Part shown: positions 1-8,494 of the stretch, in pieces
Numbering within the stretch: the first letter of the stretch is position 1
Layout: each line of letters begins with the position of its first letter
Assembly: GCA_002329485.1 (NCBI GenBank)
Contig: DCTZ01000023.1
Span: forward strand, 1 to 18,524
Direction of reading: 5' to 3'
DNA length: 18,524 nucleotides
From: Caryophanales bacterium UBA1427
Lineage (GTDB): Bacteria; Bacillota_I; Bacilli_A; ML615J-28; CAG-313
Notes under the pieces: generated by a model
The model's input: only the letters and a program-made list of their open reading frames with translations
Databases searched by the model: none
Told to the model about the DNA's origin: nothing
Program-made: the position numbers and the translations under genes

Positions 1-1505
1 TTTTCTGAATTGTCTTCCCCTTCGCTTGTTTGATTACCGGAAATTTCCTCTTTTTGGTTTGGAACTTCCTCGATATTCATTTTCTCGAGCCATTCTTCTT
101 TAGTAATATATGTCAGGAAGTCGAGTTCCGGTATAGGCTTTGAAAAATAATAACCTTGCACGATGCCGATTTTATGATCGCTTACGAGTTTTAGCATTTC
201 CTGGTTTTCCACGCCTTCGGCCACAACCAACCGATTGGTTGCGTCGGCGAAATCCACAAGCATCTGCGCAAACTTATCGCGCATCAGCGATTCGTTATCC
301 GATTGAAGGAACGACCTATCTAATTTTATGATGTCAATCGGCAAATATTCGAGTTTTGTCAAAGTATTGTAATCAAGGCCCAGTCCGTCGATGGCAATTT
401 GGAATCCGAGTTCTTTCAACTGCTTGATGTTGTTGTGAATAACCGAATATCTTTCGAAAACCGCAAACTCGATAATTTCCAAAACGAAATTCTTGGCGCT
501 CATTTTGTAGCGTTTCAGGACTTTTTCAAAATCCACCGCCAACCGTTCGTTGGTTAGCTGTTTCGGACTTAAGTTGAACGATAACTTGATATCGTATTCT
601 GGGAAACGTTTGGTTAAAGTTAAGTGGGTTTTGATCAATTCTTCCAAGCCCCAAATACCGACCCAGTTGATATCCCCGGATTGTTCGAGGATATTGATGA
701 AATGCTGCGGGGCAAGGGTTCCGTGTTCCGGATGATTCCATCTGAGCAGCGCTTCCGCGCCGAAGATGGTTTTATCCTTGACATTGATAATCGGCTGATA
801 ATAAAGCACGAATTCTTTGTTTTCGATTGCTTCTTTGATTTGATGGTAATATTGGAGGTTTTCGCCTTCGGTGGCGCTCATTTCGTCGGAATATAGGATA
901 ATCTTGTTGCCGCCTTCTCTTTTGGCGATATAGAGGGCGATATCAAGCGATTTTTGCAACTGTTTCCAGGTTTCCCCGTGGGCAGGATAGAAACTGATTC
1001 CGATGCTCGAAGATACCTGAATCGTGGTATTGTGGAAAATCGGAAGGGGGGAATAAATAGCTTTTTGAATATCCTTGGCCATGTTGAGGTATTCGCTTCG
1101 CGTATGTTCGCCTCTAAAGAAAATCAAAAACTGATCTTTTTCCACCCGGGCGATTTGCGTGCGTTTCGGAAGCAGCGGAATAATCCGTTGGGTGATTTTT
1201 TCCAGGATTTTCTCGCTTTGCTTTTGGCCGAAAGCATTGACGACATCGGAAAATTTGTCTAAATCGATTAAATACAAAGCAAAAAGCGTATCTTTGGGGG
1301 CTTTGGACAAATACGAGGTAATCGAAGTGTAAATTTCCGATTTGGTGAGCAAACCGTCGATCAGGGTAAAAGCTTCTTCCCGATAATGGCGGCGTTCCTG
1401 AATTACGCGGTATCCCAGATACAAGGTAACGGCGACCGTTACGATGATGACGATAACCGTGAATAAGACATAAATTCCCGGACTGAAATTTACGTTTGAG
1501 AGCAT
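1..1505 (-). CDS. Membrane-anchored degenerate GGDEF-EAL protein (C-terminus cut by window edge)
   Basis: Open frame of 501 codons from an ATG at 1505 to the window edge, with no stop, so the C-terminus lies outside. A strong AAGGAGG ribosome-binding site precedes the ATG. One transmembrane segment (about residues 11-31) is followed by a GGDEF-like domain (about 75-205) and an EAL domain (about 225-470). The GGDEF signature is replaced by EKDQF (122-126), so cyclase activity is not expected. In the EAL domain, E251 of EAL, N311, E343, K394 and E430 are kept, but the DDFGTG loop reads DGLGLD (373-378), losing the second metal-binding Asp. Families with this loop 6 broken usually have weak or no phosphodiesterase activity, so I infer a c-di-GMP sensor or regulatory role. 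The visible end is a Glu/Asn/Gln-rich tail. It lies 15 bases behind the intact EAL gene and is probably co-transcribed with it. Confidence 0.9.
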   Translation of the reverse strand, partial: MLSNVNFSPGIYVLFTVIVIIVTVAVTLYLGYRVIQERRHYREEAFTLIDGLLTKSEIYTSITSYLSKAPKDTLFALYLIDLDKFSDVVNAFGQKQSEKILEKITQRIIPLLPKRTQIARVEKDQFLIFFRGEHTRSEYLNMAKDIQKAIYSPLPIFHNTTIQVSSSIGISFYPAHGETWKQLQKSLDIALYIAKREGGNKIILYSDEMSATEGENLQYYHQIKEAIENKEFVLYYQPIINVKDKTIFGAEALLRWNHPEHGTLAPQHFINILEQSGDINWVGIWGLEELIKTHLTLTKRFPEYDIKLSFNLSPKQLTNERLAVDFEKVLKRYKMSAKNFVLEIIEFAVFERYSVIHNNIKQLKELGFQIAIDGLGLDYNTLTKLEYLPIDIIKLDRSFLQSDNESLMRDKFAQMLVDFADATNRLVVAEGVENQEMLKLVSDHKIGIVQGYYFSKPIPELDFLTYITKEEWLEKMNIEEVPNQKEEISGNQTSEGEDNSE

Positions 1506-1520
1506 AGTGGAACCTCCTTA

Positions 1521-4088
1521 TTAATTTTTCTTTTCTAAGGTAAAGCGTTCATCCAGCAATCTGATAGCTTGGTCAAGCGGGATAGCCTTGCTGATAAGGT
1601 GGCCTTGAATAACGTTGCAGCCGTTCTTGATCAGGAATTGGTTTTGCTTTTCGTTTTCCACCCCTTCGGCTATGACCCCGAGGTCTAAGCTTTTCGCAAG
1701 TGAAATTAACTTCGGAACAATAGCCCGGGAATATTTATCCGTATTGAGGTAACGGATAAACTCACGGTCAATCTTGATGGTATCGATTGGCAAGTCTTTG
1801 AGATAAAGCATCGAACTGTATCCCGTGCCAAAGTCATCAAGGTGAAGCGAAAAACCGTTGTTTTTCAGAATATACATTTTATCGATAATATTTTCGAGAT
1901 TGGTCATCAGGAAGTTTTCGGTGATTTCGATGGCAATCGAACCTTCCGGCAGTTCCATTTCTTTGAAGGCTTCGACAAACTCTTTGACAAAGCCCGCCTG
2001 CATGAGCTGAATCGGCGAAAGGTTCATCGAAATCCGCACCTTGTACGGTTCCAAAATTTTGGCCATTTTGAAGGTTTCTTCGGTAACGATGCGTCCGATT
2101 TCGATAATCAGATTGTTCTGTTCCGCCACTTCGATAAAGTGCGCAGGCGATGACAAACGATACTTCGGATTGTCCCAGCGAATCAGGGCTTCGAAAGCCA
2201 CGATTCGATTCAGGGAGTTGTCGTACTGGGGTTGCAGGAACATGACAAACTCGCGGTTTTCGATGGCTTTGCGAAGGTCGTTTTCCATAACCTGTTCATG
2301 GGTATAGAATTTCTTCATGCCTTCGTCAAAGATCGCAAAGCTGAGGTTCGGGAACTCTTTGGCCCGTTTCAAGGCCTGCTCCGCTTCCTCGATTACGGTT
2401 GCAGCGGTGGCACCATCTTCCAAGTCTTTGAAATTGACAATACCCATTTTCAATTTTAAAGTGAGCGAGTAGGTGCCGAACTGAACCGGCTTGCGCAGGA
2501 TTTCGTTTAAGTTTTGGCACCAATCGGTGATGGAGCGTTCGTGGTCGATTTCGTGCATCAAAACCCCGAACAGGTCGCCTTCCAAATGGTAAAGCGTATC
2601 GCTCGGGCGGCGCAGATTGGCATTGATGATTTCGCCCATTTTCACCAAAATCGTATCGGCGATTTTACGGCCGAGAAAATTGTTGTAATTTCTGAATTGC
2701 ACAATATCCATAACGACAAAGGCGCATTTGAGCGATTCTTCTTTTCGGTCGAGGATTTTTTGCAAACTGTCCTGCAAAATAATCGAATTCGGCAAATCGG
2801 TAACGCGGTTGTAAAGAGCCAAACGGCTGTTTCTTATACTTTCCATCTGGAATTCGGTGATGTCTTCGCCGATGTAAAGGTAATTAAACAACAGTTTTAC
2901 TGGGAAAAACCGCAGGGTCCGTTTTTGGCCATCGCTGTTGTTGACCATCAGGGTAATCGGCATTTGTTGGCCGATGAGGTGTTTGATGCCTTCCTGGTCT
3001 TCTTCTTCGACAATATCCCGCAAATGCTTGTATCGGGCAATGGCGGGAAAGTTGATTTTTAAGGATTTGTTGTAAGAAACGATTTTACCCTTTCTGTTGG
3101 TTTTGAACGAATAAGGTTTCAGATAATAATACCGGATAAGCGACAACTCCACATCGGAGTTTTTCTTATTCAGAATAAAATAAACCACCAAACCCAAACA
3201 GATAAAGAGAAGACTGATAATCAGATAAAAAGTGAAAAGAGTGATGCGCAAATACGAGATATCCGACGTAACGTCTTCCGCAAAAAAGATATACGCCACA
3301 AAATACTGGCGGATCGAAAACTTTGGCGTCAGCGGATAAAAGGTAAGATAAGCGCTTTTACCCATGAATCTGATCTGATAGGTGCCTTCTTGGAGGCTGT
3401 ACAAAGCCGATGTCATCTGGGCAATCAACAGCTCGCTGTTGGCCCCCCGAATGTAATCGTCGAACAATTTGTCTTTCGGGGAATCGATTTCTTTTTTATA
3501 GTGAATGGAAGCGTCCTTGCTGATCAGAAAATAATAGTTGTCGGTCATGTATTCGTCTTGGATAACGTCTTTCAGATAAGGATGCGCTTCGTAAAAAAGC
3601 AACTGATTGTCGATATTAAAAAAAATAAACTTCGTTAATTTGTCGTAACCTTTGAATCCGTCTTTGAAACTGTAAAAAGAAATCAGCTGTTCGTAATCGT
3701 TAAAGTCGTTTTTGACATAGGTATCGGATAAATCGGTATTGGTATAGTAATACCTGATACCTTCGATTTCATAAGCATCCAGGGTATCGGCCACTTTTCC
3801 GTAACCGACTACCGGAACCGAATGAATGGAAAGTTCATCCAAATGGTCAGCATAATTTTCCCCCATGTCTTGGTAATTGTCGATTTTGAATCGCAACCAT
3901 TCCAAGTCCTGCTCGATTCTACTTTCCACCGCAAAACTCGCGCTCTTGCTCATCGAAGCGACATAGTCTATCCGGTTTTGTTCCATGAAGTTTTTAGAAA
4001 CTCTTTGGTAGAAGTAGGCAACAAGTGCATAAGCAAGCGTAAAAAAGAGGAAAAAGATTAGAAAAACGCGAATGCTGAACTTGTTCAT
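1521..4088 (-). CDS. Membrane sensor GGDEF-EAL protein, probable c-di-GMP phosphodiesterase
   Basis: 855 residues. Two transmembrane segments (about 8-27 and 281-306) bracket an extracytoplasmic sensor region of about 250 residues with no family I can name. A PAS-like stretch (about 320-415), a GGDEF-like domain (about 430-590) and an EAL domain (about 600-850) follow. The GGDEF signature is EGDLF (503-507); the catalytic Glu is Leu, so the cyclase is probably dead. The EAL site looks complete: E633 of EAL, N689, E721, D751/D752 of DDFGTG, K772 and E808 of AEGVE. I therefore infer hydrolysis of c-di-GMP to pGpG, gated by the sensor and perhaps by GTP binding to the dead GGDEF domain. The ATG at 4088 has a GGAGGG ribosome-binding site and a consensus promoter just upstream. 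It is the first gene of an operon with the degenerate paralogue. Confidence 0.93.
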   Translation of the reverse strand: MNKFSIRVFLIFFLFFTLAYALVAYFYQRVSKNFMEQNRIDYVASMSKSASFAVESRIEQDLEWLRFKIDNYQDMGENYADHLDELSIHSVPVVGYGKVADTLDAYEIEGIRYYYTNTDLSDTYVKNDFNDYEQLISFYSFKDGFKGYDKLTKFIFFNIDNQLLFYEAHPYLKDVIQDEYMTDNYYFLISKDASIHYKKEIDSPKDKLFDDYIRGANSELLIAQMTSALYSLQEGTYQIRFMGKSAYLTFYPLTPKFSIRQYFVAYIFFAEDVTSDISYLRITLFTFYLIISLLFICLGLVVYFILNKKNSDVELSLIRYYYLKPYSFKTNRKGKIVSYNKSLKINFPAIARYKHLRDIVEEEDQEGIKHLIGQQMPITLMVNNSDGQKRTLRFFPVKLLFNYLYIGEDITEFQMESIRNSRLALYNRVTDLPNSIILQDSLQKILDRKEESLKCAFVVMDIVQFRNYNNFLGRKIADTILVKMGEIINANLRRPSDTLYHLEGDLFGVLMHEIDHERSITDWCQNLNEILRKPVQFGTYSLTLKLKMGIVNFKDLEDGATAATVIEEAEQALKRAKEFPNLSFAIFDEGMKKFYTHEQVMENDLRKAIENREFVMFLQPQYDNSLNRIVAFEALIRWDNPKYRLSSPAHFIEVAEQNNLIIEIGRIVTEETFKMAKILEPYKVRISMNLSPIQLMQAGFVKEFVEAFKEMELPEGSIAIEITENFLMTNLENIIDKMYILKNNGFSLHLDDFGTGYSSMLYLKDLPIDTIKIDREFIRYLNTDKYSRAIVPKLISLAKSLDLGVIAEGVENEKQNQFLIKNGCNVIQGHLISKAIPLDQAIRLLDERFTLEKKN

Positions 4089-4116
4089 AAACCCTCCGTT
4101 TTATTATCTCACCTTA

Positions 4117-4144
4117 ATTATACACGATTTTAACCAATTGTCAA
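4117..4144 (-). promoter_or_regulatory. Consensus sigma-A promoter of the GGDEF-EAL operon
   Basis: Read on the minus strand: TTGACA (4144-4139), 16-base spacer, TATAAT (4122-4117). Both hexamers match consensus exactly. The start codon is about 28 bases beyond the -10. The -35 sits almost directly behind the T-tract of the upstream operon's terminator. Confidence 0.9.
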
Positions 4145-4146
4145 AA

Positions 4147-4187
4147 TATAAAAAAAGATTTTGCAAAATATTTTTCGCAAAATCTTT
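4147..4187 (-). terminator. Intrinsic terminator of the secreted protein/ABC operon
   Basis: On the minus strand an 11-base arm (AAAGATTTTGC, 4187-4177) pairs with its complement (4164-4154) and is followed by a run of T. It begins 3 bases after the permease stop codon and separates that operon from the GGDEF-EAL promoter. Confidence 0.88.
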
Positions 4188-4190
4188 GTC

Positions 4191-4913
4191 TTACGATAAA
4201 TCAAAATGCAAATAAAGATAGCTCCCCAAAAATGAGAAAAAGCCGATCAGGACCAAAACATGGAGCGCTCCGTAGGGTAATTTGACCCCATCGGGAGTCG
4301 CAACAAGCGACGGGAACAACACCTGAACCGCATTATTAAAGCGGGAAGCATCCAGCGAGCGGAAAAATTCCGAGGCCAAATACATGATATAGGCAATCAC
4401 ACTTACCAAAGGGGATTTAAGCAAAAAGACCAAAACACAAGACATCAGCCCGTAATAAATGCTTATCAGGCTTAACAGAACGAAAGCTTCCAGGTGGCTT
4501 ATTTTAAAAACAAACCAGGAAGCAGACAAAAAGCCAATCGCAAAATAAAGGAAAGAAAACAAAAAGCCGATTGATACTCCCACAATGGTCAAAAGAATGA
4601 GTTTACTTAAAATAAAGGGAAGCCTCATCCTTTTGTAACTTAAATACAGGATATTGTAACTGTCGCTTTGGGGAGTAAAACTCATTCCCATCACAAATGA
4701 AACCAGGAGCAGTTGCAATATTTTGGTTAGCAACAGACAGTTGGAAAAGTAATTATGGAAATAGGCTTTGTTGTTGACCAAATGCTCGGTTGGGCTGCTG
4801 AACGGCCTAGCGGACAAAAAGAAACCGATGCCTGTAAGAAGTAATACCCCCGAAAGCAAAAGGATATTGCGTTTGCCGAACAGATAACGAAAATGCAGTT
4901 TAAGCAAGCTCAT
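4191..4913 (-). CDS. ABC-2-like transporter permease
   Basis: 240 residues, almost entirely hydrophobic, with about six predicted transmembrane segments (near residues 17-33, 60-80, 100-130, 140-165, 170-185 and 215-235). It has the size and layout of small ABC-2-type exporter permeases, but I see no diagnostic motif and the substrate is unknown. The ATG at 4913 overlaps the end of the ATPase gene by 14 bases, with a GGAAG ribosome-binding site inside that gene, so translation is probably coupled. It is the last gene of the operon starting at 7073 and is followed at once by an intrinsic terminator. Partnership with the ATPase is inferred from the overlap and the topology. Confidence 0.8.
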   Translation of the reverse strand: MSLLKLHFRYLFGKRNILLLSGVLLLTGIGFFLSARPFSSPTEHLVNNKAYFHNYFSNCLLLTKILQLLLVSFVMGMSFTPQSDSYNILYLSYKRMRLPFILSKLILLTIVGVSIGFLFSFLYFAIGFLSASWFVFKISHLEAFVLLSLISIYYGLMSCVLVFLLKSPLVSVIAYIMYLASEFFRSLDASRFNNAVQVLFPSLVATPDGVKLPYGALHVLVLIGFFSFLGSYLYLHFDLS

Positions 4914-5529
4914 TTTCGATTGCTTCCAAGTCGAAATAATCGTTCAGTTCAATTACCCGTTTGTTTCTGAAGGGATAGTTTTTCAGATGATGGGTAGAGA
5001 TGATGATTAATTTCTTTTTCTTTTTCAAATTCTTCAGCTCTTCCATAAACACTTTCTTGGCTTCATCGTCCAAACCGCTTAACGGTTCGTCAAAAACATA
5101 GATGTCGACTTCGGTCATCAGGGTTTGAATCAACATGACTTTTTGTCTTGTCCCTTTGGAAAGGTTGATGATGCTGGTTGAGCGGAATTCTGCCAAACCG
5201 AACTTTTCGTAATAATACCGTAAAACCGAGGCGATTTCCTGCGAAGTCATTCCGCGGATTCTTCCGATGAGGTTTAAGAAAGAATCGACGCTTAAGTAAT
5301 CCGGTAAAGGGAGCTGTTCCGGCATATAGCTGATTGCGACATCGTTACCTTTTATCCTTCCCTGGTATTTGATGATTTTCATGATGCACTTAAGCAAAGT
5401 GGACTTGCCGCTTCCGTTTGGACCGACGATGAAATTGGGGCAGTCGTTGGAAAAGGTGATATTCAGTTTATCCAATACCTGCACTTTACCGTACGATTTC
5501 GATAAGTCGATGGCTTCAATTTGGATCAT
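4900..5529 (-). CDS. ABC transporter ATP-binding protein
   Basis: 209 residues, a minimal single nucleotide-binding domain. Walker A is GPNGSGKST (36-44), the Q-loop Gln is Q72 in SYMPEQ, the signature is LSKGT (123-127, in place of LSGGQ), Walker B is IYVFDEP (143-149), the D-loop is SGLDD and the switch His is H180. All the elements needed for ATP hydrolysis are present. The LSKG signature is common in exporters of the ABC-2 class. Start and stop both overlap neighbours by 14 bases (the start lies inside the anchored-protein gene, the stop inside the permease gene), which argues for one translationally coupled complex. Substrate unknown. Confidence 0.93.
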   Translation of the reverse strand: MIQIEAIDLSKSYGKVQVLDKLNITFSNDCPNFIVGPNGSGKSTLLKCIMKIIKYQGRIKGNDVAISYMPEQLPLPDYLSVDSFLNLIGRIRGMTSQEIASVLRYYYEKFGLAEFRSTSIINLSKGTRQKVMLIQTLMTEVDIYVFDEPLSGLDDEAKKVFMEELKNLKKKKKLIIISTHHLKNYPFRNKRVIELNDYFDLEAIENELA

Positions 5530-6454
5530 AGGTAATCACCACCCCCTGATCGTATCCTTCGAAGGAATGCAACAAAGTAATCGGTTCGATAATCTGGCGG
5601 TAAGGTTTGCCAAGGTATTCGTAATAAATGATAAATCCGGCCTGTTCGGTTAAATACTGACCGAAATAGCTGAAAGGCAAAACCACTGTTCTTGTTTCCC
5701 TGTCCGCAAATTCCATCGAAAAACTCATTTCTTTCGGTCTTTTGGTCAAGGATACTTCTTCTTCGATTATTTCCGCTACATTCCGGGTTTCCGGAATACT
5801 GTTGCTTATTATTTTCGTATAATCATAATTTATCTGGCAAGTGGCATTGATCAATTCGATATTGGTGATTTTTACGATTTCGCTTTCTAGGGACGATAAC
5901 TGAAGCACCACGCCGGCCAAACCGGTTTGGTTTTTGAGTTGCCCCGTCAAACCCAGCAATTGATTGACGATAAAAGCTTTTCGGCTTTTGCCCTGGTAAA
6001 AGGCGATGCTGCCCAACGGTAAACTCAAATTAGTGCCGTCCCCGACGGTCAAATTGAGTTTGGCTTCTTTTAAGGAAATCGGAGAATCGCTTGAGAAAGG
6101 AAAGTGCAAGGTAAGCCGGGCCGGATAATATTTGGTTTTGGATAATTTGATGAAATTCTCTTCAACCGTCAATTTCTTCGGTTCCACCCGATATTCGTCG
6201 AGCGAATCTTCGTCGGTTAGGGTTGCGGAAACGATGGCTTCCGGAGTCAGAAAGAAACTGTCCTGATGGCTTAACCATAGATCAAGCGAAAAGGTTTGGG
6301 CTTCATCCAAAACAAAGGCGAGAGATGTGGGAACGGTAATTATCGCATGTGGTTTTTGGCGCTTTTGGTTGACGACGATTAAATAGGTTAGCAGTCCCAA
6401 GAACAGCGCCAGTCCCAAAACAACCAAGAGGGTTCTACCGGATTTGCTCTTCAT
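5516..6454 (-). CDS. Membrane-anchored extracytoplasmic beta-rich protein of unknown function
   Basis: From the ATG at 6454 the product has 312 residues: a short basic N-terminus (MKSKSGR), one transmembrane anchor (about 8-30), then about 280 residues outside the membrane. There is no lipobox Cys and almost no Cys at all; alternating polar and hydrophobic runs suggest beta sandwich domains. I recognise no family. The frame can also start at a TTG at 6484, which has the better ribosome-binding site (GGGAGA), or at an ATG at 6463; I prefer 6454 because it gives a typical signal-anchor. The start overlaps the preceding secreted-protein gene, and the end overlaps the ATPase gene by 14 bases. Context suggests an accessory or substrate-receiving subunit of the ABC system. 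Confidence 0.75.
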   Translation of the reverse strand: MKSKSGRTLLVVLGLALFLGLLTYLIVVNQKRQKPHAIITVPTSLAFVLDEAQTFSLDLWLSHQDSFFLTPEAIVSATLTDEDSLDEYRVEPKKLTVEENFIKLSKTKYYPARLTLHFPFSSDSPISLKEAKLNLTVGDGTNLSLPLGSIAFYQGKSRKAFIVNQLLGLTGQLKNQTGLAGVVLQLSSLESEIVKITNIELINATCQINYDYTKIISNSIPETRNVAEIIEEEVSLTKRPKEMSFSMEFADRETRTVVLPFSYFGQYLTEQAGFIIYYEYLGKPYRQIIEPITLLHSFEGYDQGVVITYDPN

Positions 6455-7073
6455 AAAAATCATAATACTGATTGATGATATCAATCGTCTCCCACATTCC
6501 TTTTTTAAATGCTATACCCATAATGTAGTATTTGCAGGCACCGTTGTTGAGACGCGCTTCGCCTTTGGCACTGACGGTAACTTTGGTTTTGGGCTGCACG
6601 ACAATATTGAAATCCTGTTTGACGGTCCGGTCTTCTTTTTCCTTTACACCAACTTCCAGTTTAACCGCCGTATCGAGCCCTGCGGTTAAGGTTTTGATTT
6701 TACCCGATATTTTTAAGCCCACCGTTCCGGTTGCGCTTCTCGTTATTTCCTGGGAAGTCGATTCGGTAGTCGCGTAATTGAATTTGAGCGGTTCTTTGGT
6801 GTTGTTAGCCCGGGCAAAAATGGTTTCCCCAACGTAGGTTACGGTTTGGTTTTCATTGACAACATAGACGCTCCACCCGAAAAGTTTACGTTTTACACGA
6901 TCCAATGCTTCTGCTTTTTCGGTATCGGAAAAAGCAACCAACAGTTTGGCACGCGAAATTTTCGGAATGGTAATCGATTGAAAAGTGGGATGTCCCGTGT
7001 CGTTGGCAAAAGCCAAAAGCGAGACATTAAAACAAATGAACAATAACAAAAAGGCTGTTAAGATTTTTTTCAT
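6435..7073 (-). CDS. Secreted beta-rich protein of unknown function
   Basis: 212 residues. The N-terminus is a classical signal peptide (MKKILTAFLLL..., likely cleaved after AFA at 21-23), so the mature protein is exported. The frame is open further upstream to 7151, but that would place the start in the -35 box of the promoter seen here, so I choose the ATG at 7073. The middle (about 105-175) has long alternating polar/hydrophobic stretches rich in Thr, Lys and Val, as in beta-hairpin proteins. I cannot assign a family; similarity to the amphipathic hairpins of pore-forming proteins is only an impression. It is the first gene of the four-gene operon ending with an ABC transporter. Its ribosome-binding site (AAAGGG) is unusually far from the ATG, with a T-tract in between. 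Confidence 0.78.
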   Translation of the reverse strand: MKKILTAFLLLFICFNVSLLAFANDTGHPTFQSITIPKISRAKLLVAFSDTEKAEALDRVKRKLFGWSVYVVNENQTVTYVGETIFARANNTKEPLKFNYATTESTSQEITRSATGTVGLKISGKIKTLTAGLDTAVKLEVGVKEKEDRTVKQDFNIVVQPKTKVTVSAKGEARLNNGACKYYIMGIAFKKGMWETIDIINQYYDFYEEQIR

Positions 7074-7075
7074 GT

Positions 7076-7183
7076 AAAAAAAGCACCCTTTCTGAAGTTC
7101 CTTAATGTGGAACTCTGCAACCATTATAACAACCCCAGAAACGTAATTCAAGGGTTATCGGTTGCGAAAAACGGGTGCTTTTT
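7076..7183 (-). terminator. Large three-way-junction inverted repeat, likely terminator of the aminopeptidase gene, enclosing the next promoter
   Basis: Outer arms AAAAAGCACCC (minus strand 7183-7173) and GGGTGCTTTTT (7088-7078) are perfectly complementary over 11 bases, and the 3' arm runs into seven T. Inside are two more hairpins: GCAACC (7165-7160) with GGTTGC (7122-7117), extended inward by ATAAC/GTTAT, and AGTTCC (7114-7109) with GGAACT (7101-7096). Readthrough RNA from the aminopeptidase gene would form the closed structure and stop at the T-tract. The secreted-protein promoter lies inside it. Confidence 0.6.
7123..7151 (-). promoter_or_regulatory. Sigma-A promoter of the secreted protein/ABC operon
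   Basis: Minus strand: TTGAAT (7151-7146), 17-base spacer, TATAAT (7128-7123). It is placed about 50 bases before the ATG at 7073 and lies inside the inverted repeat at 7076-7183. Confidence 0.82.
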
Positions 7184-7198
7184 GCAAATTACGAATTA

Positions 7199-8458
7199 TT
7201 AATCAGCAAGAAAATTTTCGATATCGGCGACTTCTTTGATAATATCTTCCGACAGATTCCGGCTTTCTTTTTCAAGTATCAGGATATTGTCTTCGATGCG
7301 AACCCCGATACCTTCTTCGGCAATATACAGTCCCGGTTCGATGGTAATCACCATTCCTTCTTTCAAACCCAGGCTCATGAGCGATGGGTCATGGACATCG
7401 AGTCCCAAGGAGTGACCGATGGAATGGTAATAGTATCGGGACAGTTCGGCTTTTTCTTTTATCAAACCGAGTCTGATGCAACCTTCCGCAAGCAATTCCT
7501 TGGCGTAATCGTTGATTTCCTGCCAGGTAACGCCGGCTTTCGCAAAGGCGATGCACTTCTTGTTGACCTCGAGAACCACTTCGTAAACTTCCTTTTGGCG
7601 TTTCGTGAACTTGCCGCTTACCGGGAAGGTTCTGGTGATATCGCTCGAATAGTTTTCGGTATAACAGCCGACATCCATGAGCAATAAGCTGTCTTTTTCA
7701 ATCGGACTATTGTTTTCTTCGTAGTGGAGAACCGTGGCGTTTTTGCCGCTTGCGATAATGTTGCCGAAGGAATTCTTTTTGCCGTTTTTGGTCAAAACGA
7801 AACCGAAATATCCTTCCGCATCGCATTCTGTCTGCAGGTTGTGCCGGTTCTTCATGACATTGTAAATGGCTTCTTTCGTGGTGACGATGCTTTTCCTAAT
7901 CAGTTCGACTTCTTCCGGTTCCTTAATCATTCTGAGTTTTATCATATCCAGATAAATGTTTTTGATTTCCAAAGCCGGATAATCTTCTTTGACTTTTTTG
8001 GCAAAATCAAGGGCAAAAGTATTGTATAAAGGCAAATTGCGGTATTCCAAATCCAAATATAGTTTTTCGATCACATGTTCGGAAAATCTCAAAGGTTGCA
8101 TGTAATTGAGCATGAGGTTTGTGAAATCGACGTTGTACCGGATTTTTTGCACAGGAATGCCGGAAATCTGGGATGCTTCTTCTTTCGATAACTTATGGCC
8201 CACCCATTTGGCAAGAATCGGATCGTTTTCGTCGATGAAGAGCCATTCGTCGTATTGATGGTTGAATTTGACGATAAGTACCACGACATTGGCTTGGCGG
8301 ATTCCGGTCAGATAAAAGAAATTGTGGTTGACCACAAACGGATATACAGCATCCGCGGTTTTGAAATGTTCGTATCCGGAATGAAACAAAGCAAGCGAAT
8401 TATCGGCGATTACGTCGAAGACTTTTTTTCGGTTTTTGGTAAAAAATTCTGCATTCAT
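7199..8458 (-). CDS. M24B family aminopeptidase (Xaa-Pro aminopeptidase-like)
   Basis: 419 residues, the normal length for aminopeptidase P. The N-terminal domain (about 1-165) matches the AMP_N arrangement (residues 40-52 run PFVVNHNFFYLTG), followed by the pita-bread catalytic domain. All five dinuclear metal ligands are visible: D262 and D273 (MDVGCYTENYSSDITRTF), H349 (GHSLGLDVHDP), E374 (TIEPGLY) and E389 (VRIED). It should remove an N-terminal residue preceding proline from peptides in the cytoplasm, assisting peptide recycling. The ATG at 8458 has an AGGAGA ribosome-binding site. It follows the MarR-type gene by 36 bases with no clear promoter or terminator between, so they are probably co-transcribed. 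Confidence 0.93.
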   Translation of the reverse strand: MNAEFFTKNRKKVFDVIADNSLALFHSGYEHFKTADAVYPFVVNHNFFYLTGIRQANVVVLIVKFNHQYDEWLFIDENDPILAKWVGHKLSKEEASQISGIPVQKIRYNVDFTNLMLNYMQPLRFSEHVIEKLYLDLEYRNLPLYNTFALDFAKKVKEDYPALEIKNIYLDMIKLRMIKEPEEVELIRKSIVTTKEAIYNVMKNRHNLQTECDAEGYFGFVLTKNGKKNSFGNIIASGKNATVLHYEENNSPIEKDSLLLMDVGCYTENYSSDITRTFPVSGKFTKRQKEVYEVVLEVNKKCIAFAKAGVTWQEINDYAKELLAEGCIRLGLIKEKAELSRYYYHSIGHSLGLDVHDPSLMSLGLKEGMVITIEPGLYIAEEGIGVRIEDNILILEKESRNLSEDIIKEVADIENFLAD

Positions 8459-8494
8459 ATATATATTCTCCTAGCTTTTTTAAGCTTCTGTCCG

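Noticed and set aside
2514..3062. 182-codon plus-strand frame
   Set aside because: Antisense to the well-supported GGDEF-EAL gene, with no start signals; a by-product of codon composition.
7074..7186. Known riboswitch class
   Set aside because: The three-way fold does not match the conserved cores of any riboswitch I know; the terminator-plus-promoter reading explains it more simply.
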